Source of the DNA: an uncultured Oscillospiraceae bacterium
GTDB taxonomy: Bacteria; Bacillota; Clostridia; Oscillospirales; Oscillospiraceae
DNA length: 64,000 nucleotides
Assembly: GCA_947626315.1 (NCBI GenBank)
Contig: CANQRQ010000004.1
Coordinates: forward strand, 60,730 to 124,729
Direction of reading: 5' to 3'
Both the position numbers and the translations under genes were made by a program. Each line of letters starts with the position of its first letter. The first letter of the stretch is position 1. Shown here one piece after another: positions 62,479 to 64,000 of the stretch. The notes below the pieces were generated by a model that saw only the letters and a program-made list of their open reading frames with translations, was not told where the DNA came from and searched no databases.

Positions 62479-63792
62479 ATGTTTCCACACGACAGTCGTG
62501 AAAAAACTCCATATGTTCTGAAGGACCTAACGACGGCGGAGCTTAAAGCACTTATTGACCAGTTCCCCGGTGGGCAGAAACCGGATTATGCTTTTTTGTC
62601 TGCATTACTGGACGAATACGCATCTCGTCCAGAGGTCCAGTCAATCGCTAAAGAAGCAGATGCGGCGCAAGTCCGTCTTATGGCGACGCTTGGGCTGAAT
62701 GAGTATTCGGAAAAACCTGTTGTCCGCAAAAAACATCCCCGGTTAAGTGCTGCGTTGGTAGCAGCGATACTTGTGGTAGCCTTACTCGGTATAACTGCAT
62801 TTGCCGACAGTTCAGGTTTTATTTCTGCTGCTTCGCATACGATCACAGAAAGTGCGTGGTTTCAGGCGGTATTTGGAAACAGCGCGATCAAGGGTACAGA
62901 GGCCAATGACTGGCAGGTTCCCTATAAAGAGGACGTACTCAAGCGCCCGGCTATGGAGCGGGTGTCCGTAGACGAGGAATTGGCGGATAAGCTGCTGGGC
63001 CCGCAGATGGTAGATATAGATAAGGCGGTAACCATCGGGGGATATACATTTACATTTCAGTCTTTTGTAATGGATGAAAACGGTCTTGGTGTACTCACCT
63101 ATACGATGGAAAATCATGATGGGTTTCAGGCGCTTCGGATAGACGAGGACTACAAGACGTTCTCCTTTGATTTGGAGAATGGGATCGTTTCTCCCAACAT
63201 CTATTTTGAATTGATAAGTAGTAACAGCCCGACAAACAATCAGGAGCAAAGTCTTGGAGAAATGGGAGAAGGTTCAGCTCTGATCGACGACAAGAGCTTT
63301 TTGGCAGAGGGTGGCTCGGACACGGAGAAACAAGTGATCGCGTATTTGGGTAGTTTCGATGCTCCTGGCAAATATGACACACTTAGGATCAACTGTTCCA
63401 GTTTTGAACTACCTCATTCAAGAGAAGAATTGACCTTGGATGTCCCGTTGAGGGAGCTTGTCCCTGCTGCTGCTTTTTGTAGCGAAGATGGTTCTATGGT
63501 TCAAGTATCCCCGCTGGGTATCCGTGTATCTTCTCCGATTTTTGAAGAACACCACGGTCAGAATATATCCAATCAGGAGCTTGTGATCCACTTTGATGAC
63601 GGTTCTGAATATGTAGCCGTGAGCAATCAACAGTTTATAGACAATACCACCGTTGGCCTGCTCACTTCGGAGTGGAATGGCAAATATGGTTTTTCCCGGC
63701 TGGTAGAGCCGGAGAAAATCGCAGCAGTAACTTTATCTGGCTCATATGACGATGGAACTGTGATAGATTTGTATTTCGTTCCGCAGCTCTAA
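62479..63792 (+). CDS. Membrane anti-sigma factor with large extracellular domain (DUF4179-like)
   Basis: 437 aa. The cytoplasmic N-terminus of about 85 residues would hold the sigma factor. One membrane segment (about 90-110, LSAALVAAILVVALLGITAFA) follows, then about 325 residues outside, with a DUF4179-like beta-rich region starting near ANDWQVPYKEDVLKR. Being in an operon behind the ECF gene, it probably senses an envelope signal such as a peptide antibiotic. The likely activation route is proteolysis, but no cleavage site can be seen. Confidence 0.8.
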   Translation: MFPHDSREKTPYVLKDLTTAELKALIDQFPGGQKPDYAFLSALLDEYASRPEVQSIAKEADAAQVRLMATLGLNEYSEKPVVRKKHPRLSAALVAAILVVALLGITAFADSSGFISAASHTITESAWFQAVFGNSAIKGTEANDWQVPYKEDVLKRPAMERVSVDEELADKLLGPQMVDIDKAVTIGGYTFTFQSFVMDENGLGVLTYTMENHDGFQALRIDEDYKTFSFDLENGIVSPNIYFELISSNSPTNNQEQSLGEMGEGSALIDDKSFLAEGGSDTEKQVIAYLGSFDAPGKYDTLRINCSSFELPHSREELTLDVPLRELVPAAAFCSEDGSMVQVSPLGIRVSSPIFEEHHGQNISNQELVIHFDDGSEYVAVSNQQFIDNTTVGLLTSEWNGKYGFSRLVEPEKIAAVTLSGSYDDGTVIDLYFVPQL

Positions 63793-63857
63793 AACAAAGG
63801 TTCCAAACTGGCAAGCAATGCAAGTGGTGCCCCATTCCGGAAAAACTCCGTTTTCCG

Positions 63858-63901
63858 CTTGCCCTGCTTGCCGCTTTTTTCAAACCGGCAAGCAGGGCAA
63901 G
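63858..63901. terminator. Perfect 16-bp inverted repeat at the right end
   Basis: CTTGCCCTGCTTGCCG (63858-63873) and its complement (63886-63901) with a 12-nt loop. It could end the anti-sigma transcript, though the T-rich part is in the loop rather than after the stem. Confidence 0.55.
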
Positions 63902-63999
63902 TGTATATACACCCTTGCCTTTTCTTGTTGAGGGCAGCACCCCCAGACTGTGTCAAAAGACATCAGCCCGGGAAGCCCCCAAACCCCGATTTTTATGCT
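63880..63999 (-). CDS. Possible C-terminus of a gene entering from the right
   Basis: A minus-strand frame is open from the window edge to TGA at 63880 and reads GLPGLMSFDTVWGCCPQQEK and on to HLPCLPV. From memory similar tails occur in short predicted proteins of clostridial mobile elements, but this is unverified and may be spurious. No start is visible in the window. Confidence 0.25.
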   Translation of the reverse strand, partial: SIKIGVWGLPGLMSFDTVWGCCPQQEKARVYIHLPCLPV

Positions 64000-64000
64000 C

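Noticed and set aside
63941..63965. AGACTGTGTCAAAAGAC near the right edge, resembling the start of the 160-bp repeat
   Set aside because: Similarity stops after a few bases. The G-rich core and hairpins do not follow.

Overview
The window reads as a chromosomal segment of a high-GC, spore-forming Clostridia member. Oscillospiraceae, near Flavonifractor or Lawsonibacter, is my best inference. A PolC-type replicase, a spoIIGA-sigE pair and a T-box leader on thrS point to a spore-forming Firmicute. From 1 to about 57 kb the genes are GC-rich and packed into short-spaced operons. From about 57.2 kb to the right edge the sequence is visibly more AT-rich and carries genes typical of mobile or acquired DNA.

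Layout: 1-1.8 kb, an ABC exporter (permease cut by the left edge). 1.9-4.0 kb, promoter, T-box and thrS. 4.2-6.2 kb, a leftward PadR / HAAS-DUF4097 / small-protein group. 6.3-20.8 kb, one long biosynthetic run argG-argH-argC-argJ-argB-argD-argF-carA-carB::dapF-lysA, making arginine, carbamoyl phosphate and lysine. In it the carbamoyl phosphate synthase large subunit is fused in frame to diaminopimelate epimerase. 21-23 kb, a small exported protein and a MATE transporter. 23.2-29.4 kb, a three-gene exported-protein operon built around an M6-type metalloprotease. 29.6-31.7 kb, a flavin/Fe-S enoate-reductase-like enzyme. 31.8-33.4 kb, sigE and spoIIGA. 33.5-44.0 kb, an EamA transporter, then pyrH-frr-uppS-dxr-rseP-ispG-polC. 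44.3-54.1 kb, proS, a HAAS-like membrane protein, tadA, pta, an XRE regulator, lepA and a two-component system. 54.7-56.6 kb, rfbB and rfbA. 56.8 kb, tRNA-Leu(CAA). 57-64 kb, a probable island with small mobile-element proteins, a lantibiotic-immunity-like ABC exporter with two accessory proteins, and a divergent ECF sigma / anti-sigma pair.

The strongest unexplained signal is a dispersed structured element of about 160 bp, present four times (4003, 20788, 29446 and 44085). Every copy is in the same orientation and lies between two convergent genes. Each copy has a run that fits the G-quadruplex pattern and three hairpins, and two of the hairpins show compensatory base changes between copies. 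At two copies the neighbouring terminator hairpin is present on both sides, as if the element had inserted at a bidirectional terminator and duplicated it. A fifth convergent junction (54.1-54.7 kb) holds a different structured element with inverted terminal motifs. The sixth (47.3 kb) has only a plain bidirectional terminator.

Other points: two small genes recovered by reading the sequence directly (55 aa at 4257-4424 and a Cys-rich KTR protein at 57734-57913), a probable non-ATG (ATC) start at 45922, a long inverted repeat over the padR promoter, and ARG-box-like sites around the argG promoter. All functional names rest on recognising motifs by eye. No database search was run.
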